A DNA stretch of 64,000 nt from Uliginosibacterium gangwonense DSM 18521 (GCF_000373965.1 NZ_KB892837.1:124904-188903), one strand, 5' to 3'. Numbered from the stretch's first letter, positions 9,005-19,121 are shown. Program-made: numbers and translations. The notes: a model not told the origin generated them from the sequence alone.

Positions 9005-11269
9005 TCAGATTCTCGGCTGTAGCCAACTATCGAGCTGCTCTGCACTCAAGGGGCGGCATAGGTGGAAGCCCTGCATGGTATGACATTCAATACCAATCAG
9101 GGCTTGCATCTGCTCGGCAGTTTCAACCCCTTCGGCTACGACCTCAATACCACTCTCGCATGCAAGTTCAACCATCGAACGAACAATGGCCAGATTCATT
9201 CGGGAGGCTCCGATTCTCTGCACAAAAGATTGATCAATTTTGATGATATCCAGCGGCAACTCCATCAACTGATCAAGCGAAACGCCCCCTGTACCGAAGT
9301 CATCCAGGGCAATTTTCACTCCGATATGCCTCAAGCGCTGCAGGTGTTTAAGCACCTTGGGGCGATCCTCCACGTAGATCGATCCATTGACTTCCAGTAC
9401 CAAAGAACTGGGCGCCACATCGTTATCCTCAAGGGCATGCCTGACTTTGTCGACCAAGTCATCTTCACGAAACTGTACTGATGAGACGTTCACAGAAATA
9501 TAGAACCCCTTGTGCCCCAGGCTCTGCCACAAAGCCAGCCGCGATAGGGCAGATTCCAGCACCCAGCGCCCCAGTTCGCAGATCATGCCGGTTCGCTCTG
9601 CCAGGGGGATGAAGCGTGCAGGCACGACCATCTGCCCACTCTCATTCCGCCAGCGCAGCAGGGCCTCTACCCCCCGTATTGTGTTGCCAGGGATCTCAAC
9701 CAAGGGTTGGAACTGTAGCGACAAACCACGCTGAAAATCGATTGCGGCACGCAGGCTATGCAAAATGCCAATCCGCAGCTGCGCATCTTCAGACAACTCA
9801 GTGGTGTAGTGGGCACACGCGCTTCCAATCGAAAGATGGGCCTCCCCCAATGCCATATTGGCGTTACGGAGCAATTCCAGAGCGTTGCCCTTGCCATCGT
9901 CAACACTGGCCATGCCCAGGCGAATCTGCATCTGCAGAGAATGCCCATGGACAAAAAATGGGGCCTCAAACGCATGGCGCAGAACATTGAAATCAATCCA
10001 CGCTTCTTGGCCAAAGATACCGAAGGAATCTCCAGACAAGCGCGCCAGAAGCGTTCCTGGCCCAAGCGCCGTGCGCAGGCGCTTGGCAACCAGCACCAAG
10101 AGCGAATCACCGCATCGGTATCCAAGTGCATCATTGACTTCGGAAAAACGCACCAAATCGGCCACAGCCAGCACCCTGGGGTTTTCTCGATGCGCCAACA
10201 GATCTTCATTGACCTGATCCAGAAAACGGCCACGGTTTGGCAAGCGCGTAAGAGGATCGTAATGGGCGAAGAAATTCAAGCGCTCAATCAGATCAACGTT
10301 CTCAAAACCCACCGTCAAGTTGGCGGCAAACATCTCAACCAGCTTGCGCACGGTCGGGGATAAAGCCTCCCCCGGGTTAAAGACAGCGATTGCATCTGTT
10401 TTGGATGCGCCAAGCCACAGTAGAAAGCGATCAGCCTCAAAAATGTGGGTACGCGCTGCGATACACCGCCGAATGGAGCGCAGCATATCTGCATTCAGCC
10501 TCTGGGTAACGGTGCATCCCATCAAGGGCGCATACTGACCTGTACCGTAATGTATTTTGAGCCCGGAGTCATCGTCATCACCATTGAAATCTGGGCGCTC
10601 GATGCACAACAAGCCAGAAACCGATGTACCCAGGATTTCTGCCATATGGGCAAACAAACCTTGGGCAAAGTCCTGCATCCGATGCAGCCGGAAGAGCTTG
10701 TTGGCGGCTCTGGAAATAGAGTCCATCCCCCGGTTGACGGCCTGGATCTCCTCCAATTGCTGATAGGCACGCACCGCTGAGGTCAGCGTAGTCACCATGC
10801 GGGTCTGGGTGAGTTCGGACTTGGTCCGGTAATCGTTGATGTCATACGCCTTGATGACATCAAGTTCAGGCGCATAGCCGGGTTGCCCGGTTCGCAAAAC
10901 GATCCGCAAATTCCGCAGCCCCAGTTTGGTGCGGATCACATCCACCAGCTTGAGCCCTGCATCCGGGGTTTCCATCACCACATCCAGCATTGCAACGGCA
11001 ACGTTGGGATGGGCTTTAAGCATAGATTCGGCCTCTGTCGCACTATACGCACGCAGCAAACGTATGGGCCGTGTATCAATCATGACGCCGCGAAGCGCAA
11101 AGGCAGTCGCGTGGTGAACTTCTTCATCGTCGTCTGCGATCAGAACATACCAAGCCTTTTTGTCAGAGGATATCTCATCAATCCGTGGCTGCTCATCTAT
11201 AAATGACAAAATCTCGTCATTACGATCTGATACCAAGGTGTTATCAGGATCGATGGTGTCTGTCACCAC
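9005..11269 (-). CDS. REC-DUF3369-GGDEF-EAL cyclic-di-GMP signalling protein
   Basis: A 754-residue cytoplasmic protein in four parts. A response-regulator receiver domain (~45-165) has its phosphoacceptor Asp in VAMLDVVME, Thr in LRTGQPG and Lys in RTKSEL. A DUF3369 region follows (~190-330, GTSVSGLLCIERP). A GGDEF domain (~335-490) contains the usual FFAHYDPLTRLPNR entry, but the active-site motif reads SGDSF instead of GGDEF, so cyclase activity is doubtful. The EAL domain (~505-750) keeps VEALLRW, NVSS, DDFGTG, IKIDQSF and AEGVE, but the usual LEITES reads LEVNGS, losing the second Glu. It may be a phosphodiesterase or a c-di-GMP sensor controlled by phosphorylation. Start is GTG after GGAGGG. 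Confidence 0.9.
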   Translation of the reverse strand: MVTDTIDPDNTLVSDRNDEILSFIDEQPRIDEISSDKKAWYVLIADDDEEVHHATAFALRGVMIDTRPIRLLRAYSATEAESMLKAHPNVAVAMLDVVMETPDAGLKLVDVIRTKLGLRNLRIVLRTGQPGYAPELDVIKAYDINDYRTKSELTQTRMVTTLTSAVRAYQQLEEIQAVNRGMDSISRAANKLFRLHRMQDFAQGLFAHMAEILGTSVSGLLCIERPDFNGDDDDSGLKIHYGTGQYAPLMGCTVTQRLNADMLRSIRRCIAARTHIFEADRFLLWLGASKTDAIAVFNPGEALSPTVRKLVEMFAANLTVGFENVDLIERLNFFAHYDPLTRLPNRGRFLDQVNEDLLAHRENPRVLAVADLVRFSEVNDALGYRCGDSLLVLVAKRLRTALGPGTLLARLSGDSFGIFGQEAWIDFNVLRHAFEAPFFVHGHSLQMQIRLGMASVDDGKGNALELLRNANMALGEAHLSIGSACAHYTTELSEDAQLRIGILHSLRAAIDFQRGLSLQFQPLVEIPGNTIRGVEALLRWRNESGQMVVPARFIPLAERTGMICELGRWVLESALSRLALWQSLGHKGFYISVNVSSVQFREDDLVDKVRHALEDNDVAPSSLVLEVNGSIYVEDRPKVLKHLQRLRHIGVKIALDDFGTGGVSLDQLMELPLDIIKIDQSFVQRIGASRMNLAIVRSMVELACESGIEVVAEGVETAEQMQALIGIECHTMQGFHLCRPLSAEQLDSWLQPRI

Positions 11270-11506
11270 AACGCGCCCTCCGCCAGATGCAGTTGTCTTC
11301 GACTACAAAATCATCGCAAACCGTTTGGTGATCTGTTCCGGTCTCTCATCATCCATGCTCTGCTTTTGCGGCAAGAGTCATAACGGGGCTGTTCAATACA
11401 GATATTCTTACCATTCCAAATAAGCGAAATGGGCCAAGCCGAGACGATCAACCTGATCTCTTCGCTTATCGGCAGCGCCGGTTCAAAGCTTGAACCAACA
11501 AATCAA

Positions 11507-11527
11507 TGGCCGACGAACGGTCGGCCA
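11507..11527 (-). terminator. Terminator-like hairpin after the DUF748 gene
   Basis: Perfect 8-bp stem TGGCCGAC/GTCGGCCA with 5-nt loop, 11 bp past the DUF748 stop and followed on the minus strand by TTGATTTGTT. A second small hairpin (GGTTCAA/TTGAACC, 11480-11496) lies just beyond. Confidence 0.5.
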
Positions 11528-11537
11528 CTCCAGATCA

Positions 11538-14500
11538 CTACCTTAAGGAAAACAAAGCGCGAGGCGCTGGCGCCTGATGCGTCTCTCCCTTCTCGAGGGC
11601 TTCGTCGTCACCCAGCAGGAAAAGCCGTTCGGCCCCGATCTGACCTTCGGTCACCAACCAGTCGCTCGCAGCCCTGGCGCGCTGAGCAGCAAGCGACTGC
11701 AAATCTGGCGCCTGCTTGGCAAAGTGGTGCAGCAACAACTTTTCCATTTCCTCCGTTGGCAGCGATTTCGCAAGCCCCAATGCATTGCGCGGCTTGTCGG
11801 CAACCTTCTCGCTCGCATAGACTTCCGCCAAGAGCTTAGGGTATTCGGCTGCATCAATACTCACTGCGTCAACATCAGCCACGGACTCCCCTGCTTTAAC
11901 CATACGCTCCGCTTTAACGGCGCGCATCCGCTCAGCCAGTCGAGCGCGATTCACACCATCCAGATCGGCAACAGGATCAGCCTGACCTCGGATTTCAAGC
12001 CGCAGTGCGGGTCTCTCGGTCAGCGCTTTTGCCAGGGTTTTGAGCTTCTCGACTGCCGCTGGCGTCAGCTCTGCCTTGCCTGGTGCAAAATCCAGGTAGG
12101 AGAGTTCCTCCCCACTGCTGTGCCCAAACATTGAGCCGATCAATGTAAACGGCGCTGAAATCGCTTTGGTGACCATGTTGACCAGCAGCCTCACCACAAT
12201 GCCACCTACGCTGAATTGCGGATCGTCCAACGAACCACTGACGGGCAGATTGACGTTGATCTCCCCTTGGCTGTTCTTAAGCAAGGCAACGGCGAACAGA
12301 ACAGGAAGCTTGGTGGCATCCGGGCTGTCGACACGTTTGCCAAAAGTGAGTTGATCAAGAAATATCTGATTCTCTGCGGTGAGCTTACGATCCCGAATCT
12401 GGTATTTCAGGTTCATCGACAACTTGCCCTTGTCAATGCCGTAGCCAACATATTTGCCTGAGTATGAGGACACACCTGTCAGATCCACGCCTTTGACCTG
12501 TGCCTGGATATCCAGGAACTTATCCTGTCGCAGTGGATTGAGCTGCCCAGTGATCTGCAGGGGCGCAGTACCATCAACAGCGCCTTTCAAATCAAGCTGG
12601 GCAACAGAGTTCTGCTCCGAAGACAAGCCTGTCAGACTACCTGTCAGTGCAGCAATCTTGGCATCGTAATTGGGCTTGACGAAGCGATCACTGTAATTGA
12701 TGCTGCCGCCACTAAACAGGACCTTGTCGATACGGATCTTGGGTAGTGTGCTGCCAGAGGGCGAAGCGCTTGGAATAGATGCCGCACTGCTAACCGAGGA
12801 ACTTTCCCCAGCAGTCAATTCGCGCAAATTGAAGCGCCCTTCCGCATCCAAAATGAGGCGGGAGTAGAAATTGTCCAGTCGCACTTCTCTGGCATTCAAG
12901 GCCAACGGCGCGAGCTGAAAGTTGAAGCCTTCAATCCCAAAGTGTCTCCACTGCAGGAAATCCGCATCGTTGAGCTGATCCAGTGAGCTAAACTCATCTA
13001 CAGCCACGTTGCCTGCAAAATTCATTACAGGCCGGTCAGGCTTGGCAAAGCTGAAATCCAGCGTTCCTTTGGTACTTAAGCGCCCGCGCGTAACCAGAAT
13101 CCTGAAGTATTGGTCGACATAGGGCTGGATCGCCAGCATATCCACATCGCGGATATCCAGCTTCACATTACCCTGCAACGGCATGGTGACGATTTTACCT
13201 GCCAAATCGATTTTACCGGCCCGGTTGGCCTTGGACGTGATCTCAAAGCTGGCCGAATGGGCGTCTTGGTTGCTCCAATCCACGACATGGATGCCAAGAT
13301 CCCGCAGTTCGACGCTCACAGGATTCGCACCGGAACGGTCTTCAAATTTCACATTCCAGCCGGTCAGTTGTGCTTGGGCAAGACTCAGCTTCCAGGCTTC
13401 CTCAGAGGCTGGCGTACTCTGCTGTACATGCGATGTCTTTGCAGGAGCGGGTTTGAGCAAGTCCAGCAAATCCAACTGCCCTTGTTTGTCTTTAGCAATG
13501 TTCCAATGGGCGCTACCTAGTGCAAGTTTTGCCAAACGGGCCTCTCGCTTGGCGATGTCTACATCGATACCTTCCAACTGAACATCAGACACTTCCACCA
13601 GCGTCTTATGCGTCTTGGGGTCGGCCAGCGCCAGTTGTGACAATCCCAGTTTCGCGTCAGAAAGGCTCATCTGCACAGACGGAGAAGTCTCGATCCTAAG
13701 CTTGGCTTCTGTCTCAAGGCGACCACTGAGCAAGCCGGAACCCATGGCTGTCTGGTAGTACGGGCGCAAATCTTCGAGTTTGATGTCCTTTAACGCCAAC
13801 AAGCCTTGATGGACTCCACGTTTAAGATTCAAATCCCCCTCAAAGCTGAAGTTTTCTCCTCCCTTTCCCTGTGCATTCAGATTTACTTTGGCAGGCTTGT
13901 CCGCGAGCAGATTGAAGTCTTGAACAGCAATATTGACGGGGTCCAGCACCAAGGCATATGTCCCTGGCACAGCTCGGTCCTGCCAATGAACCACGCCGCG
14001 ATTCACCTCCAGGCGTCGAACCGAAATAGCAGGCAAGGCGGTCTGTTCCGCAGCGGCGCCTGACGGATGCGCATCCTCTGCCAAAGCGAAATTGATCTTG
14101 CCATCAGCATTGCGAACCACATCCACATCGGGTGCATCAATCTTCAGCAGCCCTATTTGGGCCTTGATTGGGCTAGCCAAAGGCTCAAGAGAGTCCAATC
14201 CAACGCTAAGATCCTGGATGCTGATGAGGTGTGCCCCATTGGAATCCTGTACGGCAAGTTTTTGTACCCCGAGCTGCCCCGCCAGAAAGAGCCTCTGCCC
14301 CCCTGGCCCGCCTTGGTTCCATACCAGTTTGAGATCGCAGCCGAACAGACCCTGTTTGAATACAACGGGCAACTTGGTCGGCGCGTACCCCAGGTACTGG
14401 GTCACATCAAAAGGAGCAAGATTGATATCCAGCATGGCCTCATGATGAGAACCAAACGGCTTCACCTGCCCTGCCAATTGCAGCTTGCTACCATTGACCC

Positions 14501-15128
14501 AAGCCTCAAGATAAGGGGCAACCGCCAGATCAAGCTTGGCGGGCAGGTTGGAAACAAAGGGAATGCCCAGCTTGATATGCTCTATATGGTGTTGCTTGGA
14601 AACCGGCTGATCGTCGAAGCTGACACTGCCTTCACTGATCTGGATGTTGTTGACCGAAAACAGAAACGGTTTGCCGTCTGATGTCGATTTGGGCTGCGCG
14701 TTCAGGCGCTCAATGATGTCGGTAAAATTGTATTGGTCCTTGCCAGTCCGCGCAAAATTCACTTGTGGATGCCTAATCAGCAAGCCATCCAGCACGGGGC
14801 TGCGATACCAGATTGATTGCAAAGACAGATTCAAGCCAAGCTCATCGACCAACAGCAAGGCGCCCTTGCCATCGGCAGTCGCCACCCGCAACCCATTGAT
14901 GCGGGTATTGAGCGTGAAGGGATTAAAGCGTACCTGCTCAACCCTGACAGTGCGCCCCAATGCCTCGCTGGCCTTGCTCTCCAACGCCCAACGCACCAGC
15001 ATGGGCACACCCAACCACATTGCCAAGACGCAGACAATGCTTGCCGCGAGCAGGCCCACACCCCATTTCCTCAGCCGGGGATGTGCTGCCAAAGGGAGCC
15101 GAAACACAGTCTTGATCAAGGCAAACAC
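11538..15128 (-). CDS. DUF748 family large envelope protein (AsmA-like)
   Basis: A 1196-residue protein. One N-terminal membrane anchor (~22-45, VGLLAASIVCVLAMWLGVPMLVRWAL) is followed by RVEQVRFNPFTLNTRINGL, the hallmark start of DUF748 proteins, then a very long beta-rich periplasmic region with the recurring DVTQYLGYAPTKLP and VDMLAIQPYVDQYFRI type segments. Near the C-terminus YLDFAPGKAELTPAAVEKLKTLAKAL and RLEIRGQADPVADLDGVNRARLAERR-like sequence resembles an OmpA-type domain. DUF748 proteins are distant relatives of the AsmA/TamB/YhdP group proposed to bridge the periplasm for lipid traffic; that role here is inference. The start is a GTG with a weak ribosome site, so the exact N-terminus is uncertain. 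Confidence 0.85.
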   Translation of the reverse strand: MFALIKTVFRLPLAAHPRLRKWGVGLLAASIVCVLAMWLGVPMLVRWALESKASEALGRTVRVEQVRFNPFTLNTRINGLRVATADGKGALLLVDELGLNLSLQSIWYRSPVLDGLLIRHPQVNFARTGKDQYNFTDIIERLNAQPKSTSDGKPFLFSVNNIQISEGSVSFDDQPVSKQHHIEHIKLGIPFVSNLPAKLDLAVAPYLEAWVNGSKLQLAGQVKPFGSHHEAMLDINLAPFDVTQYLGYAPTKLPVVFKQGLFGCDLKLVWNQGGPGGQRLFLAGQLGVQKLAVQDSNGAHLISIQDLSVGLDSLEPLASPIKAQIGLLKIDAPDVDVVRNADGKINFALAEDAHPSGAAAEQTALPAISVRRLEVNRGVVHWQDRAVPGTYALVLDPVNIAVQDFNLLADKPAKVNLNAQGKGGENFSFEGDLNLKRGVHQGLLALKDIKLEDLRPYYQTAMGSGLLSGRLETEAKLRIETSPSVQMSLSDAKLGLSQLALADPKTHKTLVEVSDVQLEGIDVDIAKREARLAKLALGSAHWNIAKDKQGQLDLLDLLKPAPAKTSHVQQSTPASEEAWKLSLAQAQLTGWNVKFEDRSGANPVSVELRDLGIHVVDWSNQDAHSASFEITSKANRAGKIDLAGKIVTMPLQGNVKLDIRDVDMLAIQPYVDQYFRILVTRGRLSTKGTLDFSFAKPDRPVMNFAGNVAVDEFSSLDQLNDADFLQWRHFGIEGFNFQLAPLALNAREVRLDNFYSRLILDAEGRFNLRELTAGESSSVSSAASIPSASPSGSTLPKIRIDKVLFSGGSINYSDRFVKPNYDAKIAALTGSLTGLSSEQNSVAQLDLKGAVDGTAPLQITGQLNPLRQDKFLDIQAQVKGVDLTGVSSYSGKYVGYGIDKGKLSMNLKYQIRDRKLTAENQIFLDQLTFGKRVDSPDATKLPVLFAVALLKNSQGEINVNLPVSGSLDDPQFSVGGIVVRLLVNMVTKAISAPFTLIGSMFGHSSGEELSYLDFAPGKAELTPAAVEKLKTLAKALTERPALRLEIRGQADPVADLDGVNRARLAERMRAVKAERMVKAGESVADVDAVSIDAAEYPKLLAEVYASEKVADKPRNALGLAKSLPTEEMEKLLLHHFAKQAPDLQSLAAQRARAASDWLVTEGQIGAERLFLLGDDEALEKGETHQAPAPRALFSLR

Positions 15129-15237
15129 CTATCCATAATTTGCAAACGCGCCAAGCAATAGCAAGGCATTACCGCAATGCCGGAAAAAGCTGACCCTTGA
15201 GAGAATCCTAGCACCCCTTTCCGCGTGGCACACCACC

Positions 15238-15909
15238 CTAAGTATCCAAATGGCCAGCACGCAGCCGGATACTCCGCCCGCAACGCGCAGCCAAGGATTC
15301 ATCATGTGTTACCAAAATCATGGTAGTACGGGTTTCCCGGTTGAGTTCAAACATCAACTCGATGATCTGATGCCCAGTATCGCTATCCAGGTTTCCCGTT
15401 GGCTCATCCGCCAGGAGCAACGAGGGGCTGGTCGCAAATGCCCGGGCCAGGGCTACGCGTTGCTGTTCCCCACCAGACAGATGCTTGGGGTAGTGCGAAA
15501 GGCGTTGCTCCAACCCCACCCGCACGAGGCATTGCCGGGCAATATCGCGTGCCTGCTCACGCCCTGCCAGTTCCAAGGGCATCATCACGTTCTCAAGCGC
15601 GGTCAGCGCAGGCAGAAGCTGGAAAGACTGGAAGACAAAGCCAATATAGGCCCCCCGCACCTGGGCACGTGCGTCTTCGCTCAGGATAGACAAGTCCTTC
15701 CCCTGTACAGAAACCTGACCCGAGGTGGGAACATCCAGCCCGGCCAGCAGTCCCAGGAGCGTCGACTTTCCCGACCCCGAAGCCCCTACAATCGCAACTG
15801 TTTCTGCAGGCGCCACAGAAAAGGAGATATCTTGCAAAATGGTGAGCCTGCCGCCATCTGCAAGATTGACCGTCTTCTCCAAACGCTCAACTTTTATCAC
15901 TGCATCCAT
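15238..15909 (-). CDS. LolD/YbbA-like ABC transporter ATP-binding protein
   Basis: A 223-residue ATPase of the LolD/YbbA class. It has Walker [11 protein letters not shown]-loop [10 protein letters not shown], signature [14 protein letters not shown], Walker [13 protein letters not shown] and switch region VTHDESLA. I take the start [12 protein letters not shown]; an in-frame ATG four codons earlier overlaps the tesA start codon in the palindrome CATG. It is divergent from tesA with only 10 bp between starts, the same arrangement as ybbA/tesA in E. coli. The partner permease (YbbP-like) is not in the window. Whether it handles lipids or detoxification is unknown. Confidence 0.85.
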   Translation of the reverse strand: MDAVIKVERLEKTVNLADGGRLTILQDISFSVAPAETVAIVGASGSGKSTLLGLLAGLDVPTSGQVSVQGKDLSILSEDARAQVRGAYIGFVFQSFQLLPALTALENVMMPLELAGREQARDIARQCLVRVGLEQRLSHYPKHLSGGEQQRVALARAFATSPSLLLADEPTGNLDSDTGHQIIELMFELNRETRTTMILVTHDESLAARCGRSIRLRAGHLDT

Positions 15910-15919
15910 GCCATTTACC

Positions 15920-16525
15920 ATGAAACGTTTCCTGACCTTTCTTCTGCTTTTGATGCTGCCTGGCTTAAGTTTTGCGGCCACCATCCTGGTGTGGGGTGAC
16001 AGCTTGTCCGCCGGTTACGGTCTTCCCCAGGGTACAGCATGGCCGACCCTGCTGGAGCAGCGCTTGCAGCGCGAAGGCTACCGCTATCAGATGGTCAATG
16101 CCAGCATCAGCGGCGAAACCACCGCTGGTGGGTTGGCAAGGTTGCCAGAAGCGTTGGGCCGCCACAAGCCTGCTGTCATCATCATTGAGCTTGGTGCCAA
16201 TGATGGCCTCAGAGGCCAGGCGCTGACCCAAATGAAGGAAAACCTCGCCAAGATGATCACCAGTGCCCAGACAAACCATGCCAAGGTGCTGCTACTGGGT
16301 ATGCGTCTGCCGCCCAACTTCGGCCCTGTCTATACGCAAAAGTTCCAATCCACTTACAGCGAGTTGGCAAGCGAGTACAAAACTGGGCTTGTGCCCTTTT
16401 TTCTGGAAAAAATCGCAGCCCAACCTGAGATGTTCCAGGCTGACACCATTCACCCGATTGCGCAGGCGCAGCCCATCATCCTGGATACGATCTGGCCGGG
16501 TATCAAACCCTTTCTAAAGAAATAG
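15920..16525 (+). CDS. tesA: Arylesterase / thioesterase I (TesA), GDSL hydrolase
   Basis: A 201-residue SGNH hydrolase. A signal peptide (KRFLTFLLLLMLPGLSFA) exports it to the periplasm. The four blocks are visible: GDSLSAGYG with the nucleophile Ser (block I), Gly in NASISGETTAGG (II), GANDGLRG (III, with Asn) and DTIHP (V) with catalytic Asp and His. Family members hydrolyse acyl-CoA thioesters, aryl esters and lysophospholipids. It is divergent from the ABC ATPase gene, so its promoter must lie inside the start of that gene. Confidence 0.93.
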   Translation: MKRFLTFLLLLMLPGLSFAATILVWGDSLSAGYGLPQGTAWPTLLEQRLQREGYRYQMVNASISGETTAGGLARLPEALGRHKPAVIIIELGANDGLRGQALTQMKENLAKMITSAQTNHAKVLLLGMRLPPNFGPVYTQKFQSTYSELASEYKTGLVPFFLEKIAAQPEMFQADTIHPIAQAQPIILDTIWPGIKPFLKK

Positions 16526-16613
16526 CCCACCAACATGTGCAAGGCTACTGACATGACGCTGTCAGCAGCCTCTAGGCATGATGTCTCCTGCGCGTTCCCC
16601 AAACACCGACATC

Positions 16614-17084
16614 ATGACCGAACAACATCTCACAGCGCTGCATGTCTTTATTGTCCAGGCCAAACGGGCCTGTTACGTGGGCGATGGCCATAAGTTGTTG
16701 CCATACCGGCTGGCCTCACATGACCTACAGTATGCGGAAGGCCCCTGGGTCTATCACGACAGCTACTTGGCCGAAAGAGATTTTATCGGGCAGGAGATTG
16801 TCTATGCGGACAGCAAACCCGTCTGGGGCATGAATTACTACGGATGCATTCTCAAGCCAGAACTGATCAGTTCTGCTCAGGCAGGTTCGATCATCAAGGA
16901 AAGCCTTGCTGCCATGTATGCGGAAAACCGCTTTTTGGGCGGTTTCAGGCATCAAACGCAGGGAATGCAATACGTCGATACCAGCAGCGGGGACTTCTGC
17001 GGTTTTGCCGGTATCGAATGGATTGTGTGCAGCGGACAGCGTGTGTATGAACTGCACTACCACGGTGGCCTGCTCCGCGCATAG
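16614..17084 (+). CDS. DUF5680 family protein
   Basis: A protein of about 156 residues without signal peptide. The pattern LTALHVFIVQAKRACYVGDG, RLASHDLQY, DSYLAERDFIGQEIVY, VWGMNYYGC, and the closing G-VYELHYHGG is that of DUF5680, a small domain also found attached to XRE regulators. Function is unknown. I use the second ATG (MTEQHL), which matches the usual family start; an ATG 12 codons earlier is also in frame and neither has a strong ribosome-binding site. Confidence 0.7.
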   Translation: MTEQHLTALHVFIVQAKRACYVGDGHKLLPYRLASHDLQYAEGPWVYHDSYLAERDFIGQEIVYADSKPVWGMNYYGCILKPELISSAQAGSIIKESLAAMYAENRFLGGFRHQTQGMQYVDTSSGDFCGFAGIEWIVCSGQRVYELHYHGGLLRA

Positions 17085-17112
17085 ACAGCAGGCCATTGGA
17101 GATGTCAGCACC

Positions 17113-17403
17113 TCATTTTGGCTTGGGGGGCGGAGCGCTGTTTGAAGCCCCGGGAGGTGGCCCGTCGGGCCGTGCAGCAAGCTTGCCATTACCAGGAAAG
17201 ACCTCGCAAGTGGCCTGCATGCTGTGATCTCCCATCTTGACTGTCACCTTGTCCCCCGCCTTCTTGCCATTGCAAGCCGTAAATGCCTCGGCGGGCGGGC
17301 CTGGGGGATTGGCACCATTGGCCGGCGGAGGGCCATTTTCCGCGCCAGCCAATGTGCTTGCCACACAAAAGGCTGACACAAGCATCCAATGCAATCTTGT
17401 CAT
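17113..17403 (-). CDS. Small secreted Pro/Gly-rich protein
   Basis: A 96-residue protein preceded by AGGAG seven bases before the ATG. A signal peptide (TRLHWMLVSAFCVASTLAGA) is followed by a Pro-rich linker, a core with two Cys (EAFTACNGKKAGDKVTVKMG and MQATCEVFPGNG) that could form one disulphide, and a second Pro-rich tail. The layout matches a recurring family of small periplasmic proteins of unknown function. Convergent with the DUF5680 gene. Confidence 0.7.
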   Translation of the reverse strand: MTRLHWMLVSAFCVASTLAGAENGPPPANGANPPGPPAEAFTACNGKKAGDKVTVKMGDHSMQATCEVFPGNGKLAARPDGPPPGASNSAPPPKPK

Positions 17404-17520
17404 ACACAACTCCTAATCTATCCAAGTGTGATAGGCCAATCCTGCCTTGGGCAGAGCCCCTCTTCCAAGTTATTTTGCCAGCCTTTACCCGAGTTTGCGA
17501 ACTTGAACCATGGAATTCAT

Positions 17521-18831
17521 CTACGGGGTGGCAACAAACTCCAGCCGTGCCATTGAGCGGCCTGGAATACGGGCACTTGTGGCGGATTCAAGCGCAACAA
17601 CAGGCGATTCATTTTCCACCACCCCGACGTCAAACCACTGTCCCTTCACAAATATCCATCCCGGCATCATCAAAGACAAACTACGCTCCTCCTTGCTGGT
17701 ATTCATGACAATAAGGTTAAGCTTATTTCCATCCTGCACAGCATTTGCCCAAACTTCTTTGTCATTGCAAGCAAGCTCAACAAAATGCCCCTTCAAATCA
17801 TGAATCATACGAAAACCGTAATAACTGGGTCGAGGGAACCCGTCTTGATCCAGCAGGCCATGAAAGCCCACGCCTTGATAGGCAAAATAGTAAGCTGCAT
17901 GCATTCCCGCGCGAGCCATGCGCAAGGCGGTTTCAACAGCGAACATGGCTGCTGGCATATCAGCCAGTAAATTGGACTTGTTCGTGCTCCACGACAGACC
18001 ATATTCGGTCATTCCGAATTCGATCTTGCGCTGATAACCCAGGGGGTTTTTAGCTGGGTCCTCCCAGTTTTTCCGGTACTCTGCCAACCAGTACTCAGGT
18101 TCTGAAATTTTTGCCAAAGCCGATTCTTCTGCCCCCGTACCGTCCGTTGGGTAGATATGCCAAGTCAGCATATCCACCACATCTCCGCAGTGCTTGACAA
18201 ATGTCTTCAGGTAATCGGAGGCTGCTGGCACGGCCCCTGAAACTCCAGGCCCGGCGAATTTCGCGCTCGGATCAACTGCCTTGATCGCCATTGCTTGGGC
18301 ACGAAATACCTCACAGTAATGCTCTGCCGTCCAGCTTGGGTCGCCCCGGGTCACCGGATACAGGTCCGGCTCATTGCCAACCTGCCAATATGCAACGTTG
18401 ATCTTGCGCTCTGCCGCCAAGCGGGCTGCCGTAGCGGCGTCTTCGGGACGATTCTTGGGCACCGAACTCCCCCGTCCGGGGAAAGTTCTTGTCTGGATAA
18501 TGACAGGAATGTTCTCGGCATGAAGCAGTTTAAGATTGGTGGCAAAAAGATCCAGCACAGGTTCATTCATGTCCTGGTCATCACCCACGTTTCCGCCGGG
18601 GAAGCGCAAGGTGGCAGGCGGCACATTCGCACTCATTACCTGCCCAAACTCCGCCATGTTCATCCAGTTGCCGAAGTTGAATCCCGCAGTCACCTGCCGA
18701 TTCACCTCTACCCCAGGATGGAGGGTGTCGACCTGAAAATTTACACTCTTAGGCGCCTCTGCATGCGCCCAAGGGCCAACACATAGCAAGGCAAACCCCA
18801 GGCAGCTTGCCAACTGTTTGCAGATCAACAC
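17521..18831 (-). CDS. Secreted clan GH-A glycoside hydrolase (GH51/GH39-like)
   Basis: A protein of about 436 residues. I place the start at a GTG with GAAGGAG ten bases upstream, giving an immediate signal peptide (LICKQLASCLGFALLCVGPWAHA). The mature protein is a TIM barrel of clan GH-A: LRFPGGNVGDDQD near strand 1-2, acid/base Glu in YWQVGNEPDLYP, HIYPTDG, and the nucleophile Glu in GMTEYGLSW. A C-terminal beta domain follows (LNLIVMNTSKEERSLSL). Overall it resembles arabinofuranosidase and xylosidase families, but I cannot assign the exact GH family or sugar. It lies apart from the pectin cluster and upstream of the sigma factor gene, from which it is divergent. Confidence 0.75.
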   Translation of the reverse strand: MLICKQLASCLGFALLCVGPWAHAEAPKSVNFQVDTLHPGVEVNRQVTAGFNFGNWMNMAEFGQVMSANVPPATLRFPGGNVGDDQDMNEPVLDLFATNLKLLHAENIPVIIQTRTFPGRGSSVPKNRPEDAATAARLAAERKINVAYWQVGNEPDLYPVTRGDPSWTAEHYCEVFRAQAMAIKAVDPSAKFAGPGVSGAVPAASDYLKTFVKHCGDVVDMLTWHIYPTDGTGAEESALAKISEPEYWLAEYRKNWEDPAKNPLGYQRKIEFGMTEYGLSWSTNKSNLLADMPAAMFAVETALRMARAGMHAAYYFAYQGVGFHGLLDQDGFPRPSYYGFRMIHDLKGHFVELACNDKEVWANAVQDGNKLNLIVMNTSKEERSLSLMMPGWIFVKGQWFDVGVVENESPVVALESATSARIPGRSMARLEFVATP

Positions 18832-19121
18832 GGTAAAAGTCTCCTTCGTTGGTTTTGTTGTAGGCACAAGATGCACCAGCGTCACATTTTCATCCGCTCA
18901 ATGTTAGCGCTCCATGCCCTGAGCCGATCTGGATTTGCCCTGCTATCCAGAAAACCCACCGCGAATTCCCAAACAAGGGAAGACCCTGACCCAATTGCTA
19001 CGAGACGCTCGTTCAAACGATAAGCCCCACGTAAACGATTGAATACAAGTGCAGATGTCGTCGTTTTCCCTGATCCTTCTGACGCCACGATCACGCCCCT
19101 GGCAGTCTATACTGATGCCTC

